From Actinobacteria bacterium IMCC26256 (lineage in GTDB: Bacteria > Actinomycetota > Acidimicrobiia > IMCC26256), in NCBI GenBank assembly GCA_001023575.1, contig CP011489.1:1797001-1861000 (forward strand): DNA of 64,000 nucleotides, written 5' to 3'. Position numbers and translations under genes: made by a program. The notes under the pieces are model-generated. The model made no database searches, had not been told where the DNA came from, and saw nothing but the letters and a program-made list of their open reading frames with translations. Below are positions 50,745 through 59,697 of this stretch, in pieces. Within the stretch, counting starts at the first letter, position 1; every line of letters starts with the position of its first letter.

Positions 50745-50753
50745 GGGGGGGGG
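50745..50753 (-). repeat. C9 homopolymer tract next to the exporter ribosome binding site
   Basis: Nine consecutive C on the coding strand, immediately 5' of the GGGAG Shine-Dalgarno of the MFS gene. It is out of the coding region, so length change would affect promoter or RBS geometry, or pairing of C with the GGG of the SD. Confidence 0.6.
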
Positions 50754-50803
50754 TGCGGCACTTCGTTGGAGAGTTCGTCTCTAGATGAATTTCAAATTGC
50801 TAA

Positions 50804-51700
50804 TTAACTTGCAGCCTCAATTGTGCTAAGAGCCCGGGCAACTGCCTCGGGGCTCGCATCGGTCATCGGCATACGAACATTTGGAGTTGGGATACGCCCT
50901 TGTGCGTGTAGCACTCCCTTGAAGACAGCTGGGTTTGGCTCTACAAAACAGGCTGTAATTACAGGTAAAAGTGCTTCATGGTGAGCGAGTCCATCAGAGA
51001 CGCGACCATTAAGTCCATCATCGATCATGGCAACAAATCGCTCGGTAAGAACATGCCCAGATGCAGTAATTGCACCCTTGCCACCGAGGAGCATTGTTGG
51101 GAAGAGGTAGGGATCCTCTCCACCTAGAACGGAGAAACCCTCAGGTGCTTCGCTCAAGATCCGGAGCGTGTCGCCATCTAGAGAGCCCACCGCCTGCTTG
51201 ATCCCTGCGATGTTGGAGTGTTCAGCGAGTGCGAGAACCGCGTCTGCACCGAGGCCGCGCCCTGTTCGGTATGGAATGTTGTAGATGATTACCGGGACGG
51301 GGCTCGCATCTGCGACAGCGCGCATATGCGCAACAATTCCGTCCTCAGAGGGGCGAACGTAATAAGGGGTAACAACAAGAACTGCAGCGAGAGCGGGAGT
51401 GCCGCTAAGCGCCTCGGCCTTGGCGATTGTGGTGCGGGTGTTGTTCGTACCGATACCAACAGTAAGCGGAGCATCATGCTCGGCACATACCTGCGAACAG
51501 ATATCAATCACAGCCTGCTGCTCTGATGCATCTAGAGCGCTGGCCTCGCCTGTGGTTCCAAGGGCCACGATCCCCGCGGCCCCGGCATTTAGATACTCGT
51601 GCCCAAGGGACCCAACGGCCTCAATCGCTACCGATCCATCGGCGGCGAATGGGGTAATTAGCGGTACATGAACACCGCGGAGGTCGAGGTCACTAGGCAC
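50804..51700 (-). CDS. dapA: 4-hydroxy-tetrahydrodipicolinate synthase
   Basis: 298 aa, TIM-barrel aldolase that condenses pyruvate with aspartate semialdehyde in lysine synthesis. Motifs: LGTTGEASAL, VVTPYYVRPSE, IIYNIPYRTG and the Schiff-base lysine in NIAGIKQAVGS. The frame is open far upstream, but that part is the antisense of the TauE gene. The GTG at 51700 is the start, giving the usual family length, with GAGG a few bases before it. Starts 43 nt from the divergent permease gene, so the promoters overlap. Supplies the pathway that ends in lysA at the left of the window. Confidence 0.92.
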   Translation of the reverse strand: MPSDLDLRGVHVPLITPFAADGSVAIEAVGSLGHEYLNAGAAGIVALGTTGEASALDASEQQAVIDICSQVCAEHDAPLTVGIGTNNTRTTIAKAEALSGTPALAAVLVVTPYYVRPSEDGIVAHMRAVADASPVPVIIYNIPYRTGRGLGADAVLALAEHSNIAGIKQAVGSLDGDTLRILSEAPEGFSVLGGEDPYLFPTMLLGGKGAITASGHVLTERFVAMIDDGLNGRVSDGLAHHEALLPVITACFVEPNPAVFKGVLHAQGRIPTPNVRMPMTDASPEAVARALSTIEAAS

Positions 51701-51743
51701 CCCCTCACCGTAGCGCCCGAACCCCACGGCTAGCCTGCTCGCC

Positions 51744-52532
51744 GTGTCCGACGCGCTGATAATTATCCTTGGAATCGGGATTGGTTTCGCTACAGGAGTC
51801 CTATCTGGCCTATTCGGGGTCGGCGGGGCCGTCATCTCGACCCCTGCCATTCGAGCCCTCGGCGCTACCCCGATCGAGGCCGTTGGATCTACCCTCCCCT
51901 CGATCATCCCGTCAGCAATAAGCGGCGCTCTCCGATACCGTCGTGATGGGTTTGTACACCTCGACTCTGTGGCTTGGGTCGCCCTGCCTGGAGTCGTTGC
52001 GGCGATCAGTGGGGCGCTGCTCTCAGACCATGTACCCGGAGGCGGGCATGCACTGATGCTTGCCACCTCAATGCTTGTTGCATATACCGCTTTTCGAACG
52101 GCGCGCGGCTCGGACGCGACACGCGATGTAGAGGCACATGATGTTCGTCGAGACTCTTGGTGGCGCCTAGCGATAATCGGCCTCAGCGCCGGCCTGCTCT
52201 CCGGGCTACTTGGGATCGGCGGCGGACTCCTCATGGTTCCACTCTTCGTTGGATGGCTACACATGCCAATCAAGAACGCCATCGGCACCTCTCTTGCCTG
52301 CGTTGCAATCTTGGCTATCCCAAGTTTCATCACCCACCAACTTCTTGGGCATATCAACTGGCTCTACGCAGCACCGTTATGTATCGCAGTCATCCCTGGG
52401 GCGCGAGTCGGCGCGCACCTTGCCATCACGAGCGCCGAGGATGTCCTCCGTAAGGTTGTCGGGATTGGCCTCGGGGTTTTATCGATTATCTATGCAACAG
52501 GCGAGATCGTCGCATTGCTGCGCTCCAACTAG
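51744..52532 (+). CDS. TauE/SafE-family permease
   Basis: 262 aa with about eight transmembrane helices in two similar halves: GIGFATGVLSGLFGVGGAVISTP and GLSAGLLSGLLGIGGGLLMVP are the paired family motifs. Family members export sulfite, sulfoacetate or other small organosulfur anions. GTG start. It diverges from dapA and is 47 nt upstream of the lipid-kinase gene. Substrate unknown. Confidence 0.88.
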   Translation: MSDALIIILGIGIGFATGVLSGLFGVGGAVISTPAIRALGATPIEAVGSTLPSIIPSAISGALRYRRDGFVHLDSVAWVALPGVVAAISGALLSDHVPGGGHALMLATSMLVAYTAFRTARGSDATRDVEAHDVRRDSWWRLAIIGLSAGLLSGLLGIGGGLLMVPLFVGWLHMPIKNAIGTSLACVAILAIPSFITHQLLGHINWLYAAPLCIAVIPGARVGAHLAITSAEDVLRKVVGIGLGVLSIIYATGEIVALLRSN

Positions 52533-52579
52533 ACCAAGCGCTTGATCTAAATCGATCCACGCACGGTAACCTCAGCGTC

Positions 52580-53500
52580 GTGAGAATTCTCCTGATCGTC
52601 AACACTGCGGCCTCGTCGTTCTCCGCCCGAAAACGTGTTGTGATCCAGAAGGCACTCAGCTCTGACCATGAGGTTGAGGTAGTGGAGACAGTTCGAGGCG
52701 GGCATGCAACTCGCCTTGCCCATACTGCAGCCTCTGACGGTGTGGATGTAGTTGCCGTACTCGGTGGCGACGGCACACTCAACGAGGCCGCCAACGGATT
52801 AGTTGATAGCGCTACTGCACTCGCTCCCCTCCCGGGCGGATCTACAAATGTCTACGCACGAACTATCGGCGTTGCCAATGACGCGGTTGAGGCGACCGGG
52901 CAGTTGCTTGCATCTCTTGAGCGCGAGTCCTTCAAGCGTGTTGGCCTCGGGCGCGTTGAGGAGCGCTATTTTTTGTTTCACTGCGGAGTCGGCTTTGATG
53001 CTGCAGTTGTAGAGAAAGTGGAGGCGCGTCGCGGCCTGAAAAAGATTGCGCCGCATCCGTTCTTCGCCATGAATGCATTCGATGCGTGGCTACGTACCTA
53101 TGACCATAAAAAATCGCGCTTTACAGTTGAGCTAGATGACGGCACCAAGATTGACGGAGGCACTATGGCGATTGCTGCGGTTAGCACCCCATACACGTTC
53201 ATCGGGAAGCGCCCAATTGTCGTGACTCCGAATGCGAGCCTCGATAGCGGCTTCTCGCTTGCGGTTGTGCAGGCACATCGCTCACTCCCAATGATTGGGC
53301 TCGTTAGCAGGGCCATCATCGGGCAGCATGGCCTCGGTCGCACGCATGCAGCCGTTGTTAAGGATGACTTAAGCGAATTTACGATCGAGGCTGATATCCC
53401 TGTCCCCTATCAGGCCGATGGCGAGTTCTTGGGCGAGGCCACGAAGCTACGTTTTACACATCATCCGAAGGCTCTAAACATCGTGATGCCGACGCTATAG
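52580..53500 (+). CDS. Diacylglycerol-kinase-family lipid kinase
   Basis: 306 aa, DagK/YegS-type lipid kinase. The nucleotide site is VVAVLGGDGTLNEAANGL, followed by APLPGGSTNVYARTIG. The C-terminal beta-sandwich includes FLFHCGVGFDAAVVEKVE and the end IPVPYQADGEFLG. It may phosphorylate diacylglycerol or a related lipid in phospholipid turnover. GTG start. Followed by a concentric palindrome with a T-run, a probable terminator. Confidence 0.88.
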   Translation: MRILLIVNTAASSFSARKRVVIQKALSSDHEVEVVETVRGGHATRLAHTAASDGVDVVAVLGGDGTLNEAANGLVDSATALAPLPGGSTNVYARTIGVANDAVEATGQLLASLERESFKRVGLGRVEERYFLFHCGVGFDAAVVEKVEARRGLKKIAPHPFFAMNAFDAWLRTYDHKKSRFTVELDDGTKIDGGTMAIAAVSTPYTFIGKRPIVVTPNASLDSGFSLAVVQAHRSLPMIGLVSRAIIGQHGLGRTHAAVVKDDLSEFTIEADIPVPYQADGEFLGEATKLRFTHHPKALNIVMPTL

Positions 53501-53510
53501 ATGCCCATTC

Positions 53511-53576
53511 TCTCGAACTTCGGGTAGTTAATGTCGCTATAGCGACAACAGATGCCCGAAGTTCGGTGGTTTTTTA
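53511..53576. repeat. Concentric palindrome, copy 1 (also terminator)
   Basis: An outer 11-bp perfect stem CGAACTTCGGG/CCCGAAGTTCG (53514-53524 and 53555-53565) encloses, on exactly the same centre, the perfect 16-bp palindrome TGTCGCTATAGCGACA (53532-53547), with 7-nt gaps on each side. Six T follow (53570-53575), so it can end transcription of the lipid-kinase gene. It lies against the stop of the convergent glycerophosphodiesterase gene. Confidence 0.8.
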
Positions 53577-54329
53577 GAGCCAGTCGCGCAGGATCGCTGG
53601 CGTATCGGTAATTACGCAGTCGAGACCGGCAGCGAGTAAGGCAACAAGGACCGGCTCGTCATTGACCGTCCATACGTTTACCTTGACCCCACTCGCATGA
53701 CAATCGTCTACAAACTTCGCACCCTCATCGCCAGCAAGCGATACCCAGTGTGGATGGACTGCGGAGTGGCCACCCGAGGTTGCAGTCGCAAGTGCCTCGA
53801 CGTTTGGAACATTCGGCGCATATAGAAACCCTGTTGGGATCTCTGCATCAATTTCGCGAACTCTCGCAATTGCAGCGAGTTCGAACGATGAGATCACAAC
53901 TGTGTCGCTCTTGCCACGCGAAACTAGAAGAGCGACCACGAGATCTGCAGTGCGCTGCGTTGGGTCATAACCTGCGTCGCCCTCAGAGTTCTTAATCTCA
54001 ATGTTTAGGAGACTCCCCTTACAGAGATCGAGAACCTGCTCAAGCGTTGGAATGCTCGGCATCGCAGCAGCGATGGTGCCCCACTGCGTATCGCGAATCA
54101 CACCGACGTTATTGATCTCTGGATCATGGAGAACCACGAGCACGCCGTCAGCGGTGGAGTGCACATCGAGCTCCACTCCATCGGCGCCCTCAGCAAGCGC
54201 TGCAGCGAACGAGGCGAGGGTATTCTCAGGTGCGGCCTTGGGTGCTCCCCTATGCCCAAGGATCAGCGGGGTTCGGGGGGCAAGGCTCGAGTCAGGGTTC
54301 ATCCCAGTGAGCGTAGGCAAAGACTCCAT
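53574..54329 (-). CDS. glpQ: Glycerophosphodiester phosphodiesterase
   Basis: 251 aa, GDPD family TIM barrel. Hydrolyses glycerophosphodiesters to sn-glycerol 3-phosphate and an alcohol. Motifs: LGHRGAPKAAPENTLASF, GADGVELDVHSTADGVLVVLHD (catalytic His and metal Glu/Asp) and VNVWTVND near the end. No signal peptide, so cytosolic (UgpQ-like). The Met at 54302 is a shorter start option. It is bracketed by two copies of the same concentric palindrome. Its neighbour on the left is a lipid kinase, so phospholipid turnover is a shared theme. Confidence 0.9.
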   Translation of the reverse strand: MESLPTLTGMNPDSSLAPRTPLILGHRGAPKAAPENTLASFAAALAEGADGVELDVHSTADGVLVVLHDPEINNVGVIRDTQWGTIAAAMPSIPTLEQVLDLCKGSLLNIEIKNSEGDAGYDPTQRTADLVVALLVSRGKSDTVVISSFELAAIARVREIDAEIPTGFLYAPNVPNVEALATATSGGHSAVHPHWVSLAGDEGAKFVDDCHASGVKVNVWTVNDEPVLVALLAAGLDCVITDTPAILRDWL

Positions 54330-54344
54330 GCCTGGGCCCTAAAT

Positions 54345-54403
54345 CTCTCGAACTTCGGGTGGTTGTTGTCGCTATAGCGACGTTAATCGCCCGAAGTTGG
54401 TGG
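54345..54403. repeat. Concentric palindrome, copy 2
   Basis: Same orientation and dimensions as copy 1. The left arm CGAACTTCGGG (54349-54359) is identical; the right arm CCCGAAGTTGG (54390-54400) has one mismatch; the inner palindrome GTCGCTATAGCGAC (54368-54381) shares the same centre (54374.5). No T-run follows. It lies about 20 nt upstream of the glycerophosphodiesterase start and 180 nt before whiB. Confidence 0.8.
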
Positions 54404-54578
54404 GAATATGCTGCGAATAAATGCCCCAAAAAAATCTCTTGCTAATGGAAGCAGTGACCTCTATTCTTCTCACCAGCCCCGAGAGGCAACTCAGGGGACG
54501 CCCGCTCCATTAGCCACTTGCTTCACACTGGCAACACGGCTGATCTGGAGACAACTACTTAAAAAGACTGGAATATTT

Positions 54579-54866
54579 GTGACTTTGACTTGGATCCGCA
54601 CACACGACTGGGACGCTGCCGATTGGCGAACTGAGGCCATCTGCCGCAACTCAAACCCTGAGTTGTTCTTCCCAATAGGTGCAACCGGATCCGCTGCGGA
54701 CCAGATTGAGGCGGCTAAAGAAATCTGTGGCATCTGCCCGGCTGCTACGCCGTGCCTTGAGTTCGCAATGGCTACAAATCAGGAGAACGGTGTCTGGGGC
54801 GGGCGCACTGAGGAGGAGCGACGCATGCTGCGACGCGACTCTGGTGCAAGCATCGCATTCGCGTAA
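54579..54866 (+). CDS. whiB: WhiB-family iron-sulfur transcription regulator
   Basis: 95 aa. Four Cys for a [4Fe-4S] cluster: AICRNSN, then EICGICPAATPC (C-x2-C-x5-C), followed by the turn GVWGGRTEEERR and a basic C-terminus. It is closest in layout to WhiB1/WhiB2. WhiB proteins bind the primary sigma factor and respond to NO or oxygen. The GTG at 54579 is chosen because the upstream extension has no family resemblance. In mycobacteria whiB1 is also next to pdtaS; here they are separated by corA. Confidence 0.92.
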   Translation: MTLTWIRTHDWDAADWRTEAICRNSNPELFFPIGATGSAADQIEAAKEICGICPAATPCLEFAMATNQENGVWGGRTEEERRMLRRDSGASIAFA

Positions 54867-54894
54867 CGCGAGCACTTAAGTAAACGGGGCGATC

Positions 54895-55914
54895 TTGAAT
54901 ACTCCTTGGATACATCTCGACGAGCCAGACGCGCCGGCCTGCGAAGATTTAATTATCTCTATTGAGCAAGAGATAGGTGAGCCGGTCCACGAGGTTGTGC
55001 GCAAGCACCTGCGCGAGCGGCGAACTGACCCATCACATGCCTTCCCTCGATTCGAGGTGCACTTCGACCAATACATTTTTGGGCACCTCCACATTCCAAC
55101 CGAGATTGAGGATGGGGTACCGGAGTTTGCAGAGCTCACTATCATCGCCACCTTTGATGCATGCTGGACGGTCTTAAGGGTCCCGACCAACAACACCTCG
55201 ATCATCCCGATTGAGAGCGATATTGCACATGATTTTAGGGGATTAATTCGGAATGTGCAGGGACGAATTGGGCCTGACTCCACTGTCGGAGACCTCCTCC
55301 GCAGGCTCTTCTCAATTGTCGTGAATGAACTTGAGAAAGTGATCGTGATTACTGGCGGAGCAATCAACGAATGTGCCGAGGGATTAAGCGGATTCGATAC
55401 GCGCGATCTCAGTCGAGCGCTCTCAGATCAGATCCCCAAGATCCGCGAGCGTGCACAAGATGTACGCCGAGAGGTCGCCAGCCTCGGCACCGTAATCGAT
55501 GAACTTGCTGTCATTCTAGAAGCAATCGTGAATGATGATCTAGATCTCTATCGCACGAATGACGACGGGACCCACGAAGAGATCTTTAGCAACTCGACCG
55601 AGATTTACTTACGCGACACATATTTCCGATCGCGTCGGCTATCTGTCGTGCACGATGAGCAACTCGAGAAACTGCAGTTCGTGTTTCAGTCGATTAAGCA
55701 GCTAACTGACGCAGATGAGGTCATCTCAGGGCGATTCATCGGAGCTATCGCCTCCATCATGCTGCTCCCTACGTTCATTGTTGGCCTATACGGAATGAAC
55801 TTCACCCACATGCCTGAGTTAGATTGGGCACTCGGATATTCCTTTGCCGGGTTGCTTATTGTGGCGACCACGGTATTTCAGGTCTGGTACTTCCGGCGCA
55901 AGCGTTGGCTCTAG
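54895..55914 (+). CDS. corA: CorA-family divalent metal transporter
   Basis: 339 aa. A large cytosolic N-terminal domain is followed by two C-terminal helices, the first ending in the signature YGMNF (GLYGMNFTHMPELDW); the C-terminus is basic (RRKRW). It should form a pentamer that passes Mg2+ or Co2+ inward. The TTG start follows GGGG by a few bases. The stop overlaps the convergent histidine kinase stop. Confidence 0.88.
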   Translation: MNTPWIHLDEPDAPACEDLIISIEQEIGEPVHEVVRKHLRERRTDPSHAFPRFEVHFDQYIFGHLHIPTEIEDGVPEFAELTIIATFDACWTVLRVPTNNTSIIPIESDIAHDFRGLIRNVQGRIGPDSTVGDLLRRLFSIVVNELEKVIVITGGAINECAEGLSGFDTRDLSRALSDQIPKIRERAQDVRREVASLGTVIDELAVILEAIVNDDLDLYRTNDDGTHEEIFSNSTEIYLRDTYFRSRRLSVVHDEQLEKLQFVFQSIKQLTDADEVISGRFIGAIASIMLLPTFIVGLYGMNFTHMPELDWALGYSFAGLLIVATTVFQVWYFRRKRWL

Positions 55915-57407
55915 CCCGGGGGCTCTACGGTCCAACCTGCTACAGGCACCGGAATACGCACACGCACTCGGGTTCCAGGGCGGTCACCATCACGTGCGTT
56001 CGTCATCTCAATTGTTCCTGCCAACTCTCCAGTCACGAGTGCATGCACAATTGATGTTCCAAGCCCTGGGGATGAAGTGAGATCAAATCCAACCGGTAGC
56101 CCAACTCCGTCATCGGTGACGATTACCTCGAGCAGACTGTCCTCTCGCTCGAGGTGAACATGCACAGTCCCCTCTATGGGCTCATCCCCAACACGCGGAT
56201 ATGCATGATCTACCGCATTCTGAAGCAGCTCATTTAAGACGACTGCGAGCGGCGTTGCAGTCCCGCCCGGCACATAACCAGATTCACCTGTCACATCAAA
56301 CTGCAGACCGCCGTCACGATCCGCAACTGTCTCCTCAACAACTCGTACCAAAGGTTTGACGATGCTTGTAAAGTCGACCTCCTCGCTTGCCTCGCGTGAG
56401 AGCGTCTCATGGACAATTGCGATTGACCTAATGCGGCGTTCGGACTCCTGGATTGCCTCGCGAGCCTCCTCAGACTTGAGGCGCCTGCCCTGCAGACGAA
56501 GCAAAGCAGCGATGGTCTGGAGGTTGTTTTTTACTCTATGGTGCACCTCGCGGATAGTTGCATCCTTAGACATGAGCATGCGGTCTCTGCGCCGGAGGTC
56601 CGTAACATCGCGCATCAAGAGCAGCGCACCTACAGGCTCAAGCTCCTCTAATAATGGGATAATCCGCATTAGGACCGAAGAATCAGAGCGCTCAATCTCG
56701 TGCAGAACAGGCAGGCGGCCGCGCATCGCATTATCTACTGAGCCTTCATCAAACCCAAGTTGTTTGATCTCCGTGCCAGAGATATATGCATGAATGCCAA
56801 TACGGTGAAGAGCGCTAACCGCGTTTGGACTTGCATAGCGAATTTTTGCATCTCCATCTAAGACAATTACACCATCACCCACTCGGGGCGCACCCTCGAT
56901 CTCGAGGTCTTCTCGTGAGAACGGAAACGTGCCATCAACAATCATCTGCACTAAATCGTCGTATACCTCGGTATAGCAACGCTCAAGCTCGCCGACACGT
57001 CGCCCCATGAGAGTGTCGAACTCGCGACACAGAACAGCGATCGTCCTGTGGCGAAACACAACAGGGATTGCTTCAATAGTTAGCGGAGAGCCGTCACCTA
57101 AGTGTGCTGCCTGAGACTCGACAACCTCACCGCGTCGAAGTGCGCGTGTGGCTGCTGGACGCTCGGCTTCACTGACAACCTGCCCAACAAGATCTGCTGC
57201 ATAGAGCGTCTGGCCGGTAGTGGGGCGCACCTGCCCAACAACGACGAACCTGGCGCCCTCCTCTCCCTCAATAGGCACCAACAGAATGAGGTCAGAGAAT
57301 GAGAGATCCGAGATCAGGCGCCACGCTGATAAAAGCCGCTGGAGATGCTCGAGGGCCTCTCCCTCAACATCACTGTGCAGTCTGGCGAGCTCCTCAAGTG
57401 TGGACAC
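55911..57407 (-). CDS. pdtaS: PdtaS-like sensor histidine kinase
   Basis: 498 aa, soluble. An N-terminal GAF-like domain (about residues 1-150) and a PAS-like domain (about 165-280) precede a HisKA_2 dimerisation helix with the phospho-acceptor in EVHHRVKNNLQTI and a HATPase domain (VLNELLQNAVDHA; VTDDGVGLP; SSPGLGTSIV). The order equals that of mycobacterial PdtaS, which pairs with an ANTAR response regulator (PdtaR) that controls antitermination. No response regulator is seen in the window. The GTG start is 49 nt after the ArsA-like gene. Confidence 0.88.
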   Translation of the reverse strand: MSTLEELARLHSDVEGEALEHLQRLLSAWRLISDLSFSDLILLVPIEGEEGARFVVVGQVRPTTGQTLYAADLVGQVVSEAERPAATRALRRGEVVESQAAHLGDGSPLTIEAIPVVFRHRTIAVLCREFDTLMGRRVGELERCYTEVYDDLVQMIVDGTFPFSREDLEIEGAPRVGDGVIVLDGDAKIRYASPNAVSALHRIGIHAYISGTEIKQLGFDEGSVDNAMRGRLPVLHEIERSDSSVLMRIIPLLEELEPVGALLLMRDVTDLRRRDRMLMSKDATIREVHHRVKNNLQTIAALLRLQGRRLKSEEAREAIQESERRIRSIAIVHETLSREASEEVDFTSIVKPLVRVVEETVADRDGGLQFDVTGESGYVPGGTATPLAVVLNELLQNAVDHAYPRVGDEPIEGTVHVHLEREDSLLEVIVTDDGVGLPVGFDLTSSPGLGTSIVHALVTGELAGTIEMTNARDGDRPGTRVRVRIPVPVAGWTVEPPG

Positions 57408-57456
57408 GTTGAGAAGCGTACCGGTGTCAGCGAAGTTCGGGGGTTTAGGGGGGGGA

Positions 57457-58641
57457 TCAGGTGAATAGGTGGTCTGCTATCTCCGCTAGGCCACTCAGAT
57501 CGTGGATATCGGCATCGAGGCTCGGCACATTTACTAGTTCGCCCTCGATCCATGCCTGTAACTCAACTCGCAGCTCAGCCTCCCGAGCAGCAACCACACT
57601 AAAATTTCCAAACGACTCGCCGACGGTTCGCAGAACTCGCTCATCAATCGCGGAATCAGCGAGCGCCTCCACACCGGTCTCTGCCAATACCTCCGCCAAT
57701 CGGTGAGCGTTAGCGATAAGAGCGGCTCCGGCCTCTGCCCCCGCTTCGGCGGTAAAGGACTCTGGGAGCGTCTTGTTGGTAATTAATGCGCCACATGGGA
57801 ACTCGCGCTTGGTGAGTTCTCCACAGAAGATTTCAGCCTCACGTAGTGGTGCCGACTCCAGAGTCGTAACGACAAGAAAAGTCGTGCGCCGGTCATGGAG
57901 AAGACGCTCAACGACTTGGGCACGGGCTACAAAGCCGTCGTACATCGATTGGAAGTTTAGAAAAAACTCTGCAATATCCTGCAAGAACTGCGTGCCTAGA
58001 ATTCGGTCTGCTACTTGGTAGAACGGTTTACTTGCGAAATTTACAAGCCGCGCTCCCCTACCGCCTCCAGCACGATATGGGGCAGTCAACCAACGAAGCA
58101 GGCGCCCCCCGAAGAACTCCGCCATGCGATGTGGTGCCTCTAGGAAATCAAGTGCATTGCGCGTAGGTGGAGTGTCGATAACTATGAGGTCGTAAGTTCC
58201 AGTCGCATGGATCTCGAAGAGTCTCTCCATTGCTATGTAATCGTGGCTCTGAACAAAGCGCGATGTGATGTTGTCGTAGAGGCTGTTATTGAGGATCTTC
58301 GAAGCTGTCTCAGCATCAGGTGCGTGGCGAAGCACTAATGAGTCCCAGGACTCCTTCATATCAAGCATCGCAACCCATAATTCGCCACGTGGCGTTAAGC
58401 CGGCCTCCTTAAAGGCAGAGTCGGGCACACGCGACTCTGAGTTACCGATCTCCTCAAGCCCGAGAGCGCTAGCTAGCTGCTTTGCAGGGTCGATTGTTAT
58501 GACCAATACTTTTCCGCCGACGCGGCTAGCAGCACCGAGCGCTATCGCCGCAGCGATACTTGTTTTACCGACCCCTCCGGAGCCACAGACAATCAGAATC
58601 TCCTTTGATGCCACCACCCCATCGAGCGATCCCGCGGTCAT
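57457..58641 (-). CDS. ArsA-family ATPase, second of a pair
   Basis: 394 aa. P-loop VCGSGGVGKTSIAAAIALGAA with the deviant Walker A, switch VITIDPAKQL, and VIDTPPTRNALDFLEAP. This is the Get3/ArsA-like fold. The set of two adjacent ArsA-like genes recalls the actinobacterial pair Rv3679/Rv3680 (anion-transporter-like ATPases). The start overlaps the stop of its partner by 4 nt, so they likely form a heterodimer. Confidence 0.85.
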   Translation of the reverse strand: MTAGSLDGVVASKEILIVCGSGGVGKTSIAAAIALGAASRVGGKVLVITIDPAKQLASALGLEEIGNSESRVPDSAFKEAGLTPRGELWVAMLDMKESWDSLVLRHAPDAETASKILNNSLYDNITSRFVQSHDYIAMERLFEIHATGTYDLIVIDTPPTRNALDFLEAPHRMAEFFGGRLLRWLTAPYRAGGGRGARLVNFASKPFYQVADRILGTQFLQDIAEFFLNFQSMYDGFVARAQVVERLLHDRRTTFLVVTTLESAPLREAEIFCGELTKREFPCGALITNKTLPESFTAEAGAEAGAALIANAHRLAEVLAETGVEALADSAIDERVLRTVGESFGNFSVVAAREAELRVELQAWIEGELVNVPSLDADIHDLSGLAEIADHLFT

Positions 58642-59693
58642 AGCCCAAACTCCGCGCTCAATGCATCGGCTACAACGCGCGTCTCGCGTACTCCGTGGCT
58701 GCGAGTGAATAGATAAGGCAGGTAGAGCATCGGTAGGTCAACTGCTGCGCGTAGGTCTGAAAGGTGCTCGGCGCGGCTTCTGCGCATTGTTACGGCGAGG
58801 CGCGCTCCAGAGAGAACAGACTCGACTCCATCGCTAAGGTCGAGCCCGAGTTCGCTCTCAAGTTGGCTGCGAACCGCCTCCCCAGATAACGCCTCAAATG
58901 CCGACTCCTCGGCGCGTGTAAATAATTCGGGCAGGACACGATTGACGAACACAGCGCCGAGCGGAACATCGAGTTCACTACGAGCCCGTGCAACTAAATC
59001 AATCGTCTCGCTAACCGGCATCTCCTCTGGGGTCGTAACAACATTTAGAGCTGTGATCGCTGGGTCAGCGAGGAGATCTGTCATCCATTCAGTCTGTGAA
59101 CGGATCGGTCCAACGCTCACTAAGTCCTTTATGGCATCGGGTGCCCCCAACTGCGCTACGACGTGTCCTGTGGCGGCTGCATCAACGATTACAAGGTCCC
59201 ACGGTGCTCGCCCGGCTATCGACTCGCGGACCTCCCAAGCAATCTTCCCGATCGTCAATACCTCTTTAACTCCAGGGGCTGCGGTCGCAACGAAGTCAAA
59301 GACACGAGCAATCGGACCGATGCGCCCAACGACTGGGATGCGCAGATTAAGTCTTAGATACTCACGAAGAGAGGCCTCAGTATCCATTGCGAGCACGCTC
59401 ACATTGGGGTGCACCTCAACGGGGACGAACCCAACAGGTGGGTGCTCAAACTTCGAGGCGATATCGCCCTTCGCGTCTACCTCAACTACTAGGACGCGTT
59501 TGCCGAGATCAGATGCAAGGAGCGCTAGCCCTGCAGTAACCGTGCTCTTCCCGACTCCGCCCTTGCCTGTGATTACAAGCAGGCGCTTCTTTAGAAGTTC
59601 CGGGAGAAGCGGTTCTTGGGCTGTTTCGTGGTCGCCACGCAACAACTCTTCGGGGTGCAGATCGTGCTCCGAACCATCAGGCTCGCCCAGCAT
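58638..59693 (-). CDS. ArsA-family ATPase, first of a pair
   Basis: 351 aa. P-loop VITGKGGVGKSTVTAGLALLA, then VVEVDAKGD and VIVDAAATGHVVAQLGAP. An N-terminal tail of about 25 acidic residues precedes the P-loop. Coupled to the second ArsA-like gene by a 4-nt overlap and preceded by DUF3107 at 4 nt, so a three-gene operon. Role unproven; mycobacterial counterparts have been linked to glycerol and redox stress. Confidence 0.85.
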   Translation of the reverse strand: MLGEPDGSEHDLHPEELLRGDHETAQEPLLPELLKKRLLVITGKGGVGKSTVTAGLALLASDLGKRVLVVEVDAKGDIASKFEHPPVGFVPVEVHPNVSVLAMDTEASLREYLRLNLRIPVVGRIGPIARVFDFVATAAPGVKEVLTIGKIAWEVRESIAGRAPWDLVIVDAAATGHVVAQLGAPDAIKDLVSVGPIRSQTEWMTDLLADPAITALNVVTTPEEMPVSETIDLVARARSELDVPLGAVFVNRVLPELFTRAEESAFEALSGEAVRSQLESELGLDLSDGVESVLSGARLAVTMRRSRAEHLSDLRAAVDLPMLYLPYLFTRSHGVRETRVVADALSAEFGL

Positions 59694-59697
59694 TTAC

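Noticed and set aside
51701-52357. Upstream extension of the dapA frame
   Set aside because: It is antisense to the TauE/SafE gene, and the family length is reached from the GTG at 51700.
57448-57455. G8 tract before the histidine kinase as a phase-variable switch
   Set aside because: It lies about 40 nt from the start, just after the stop of the ArsA-like gene, and touches neither an SD nor a recognisable promoter.
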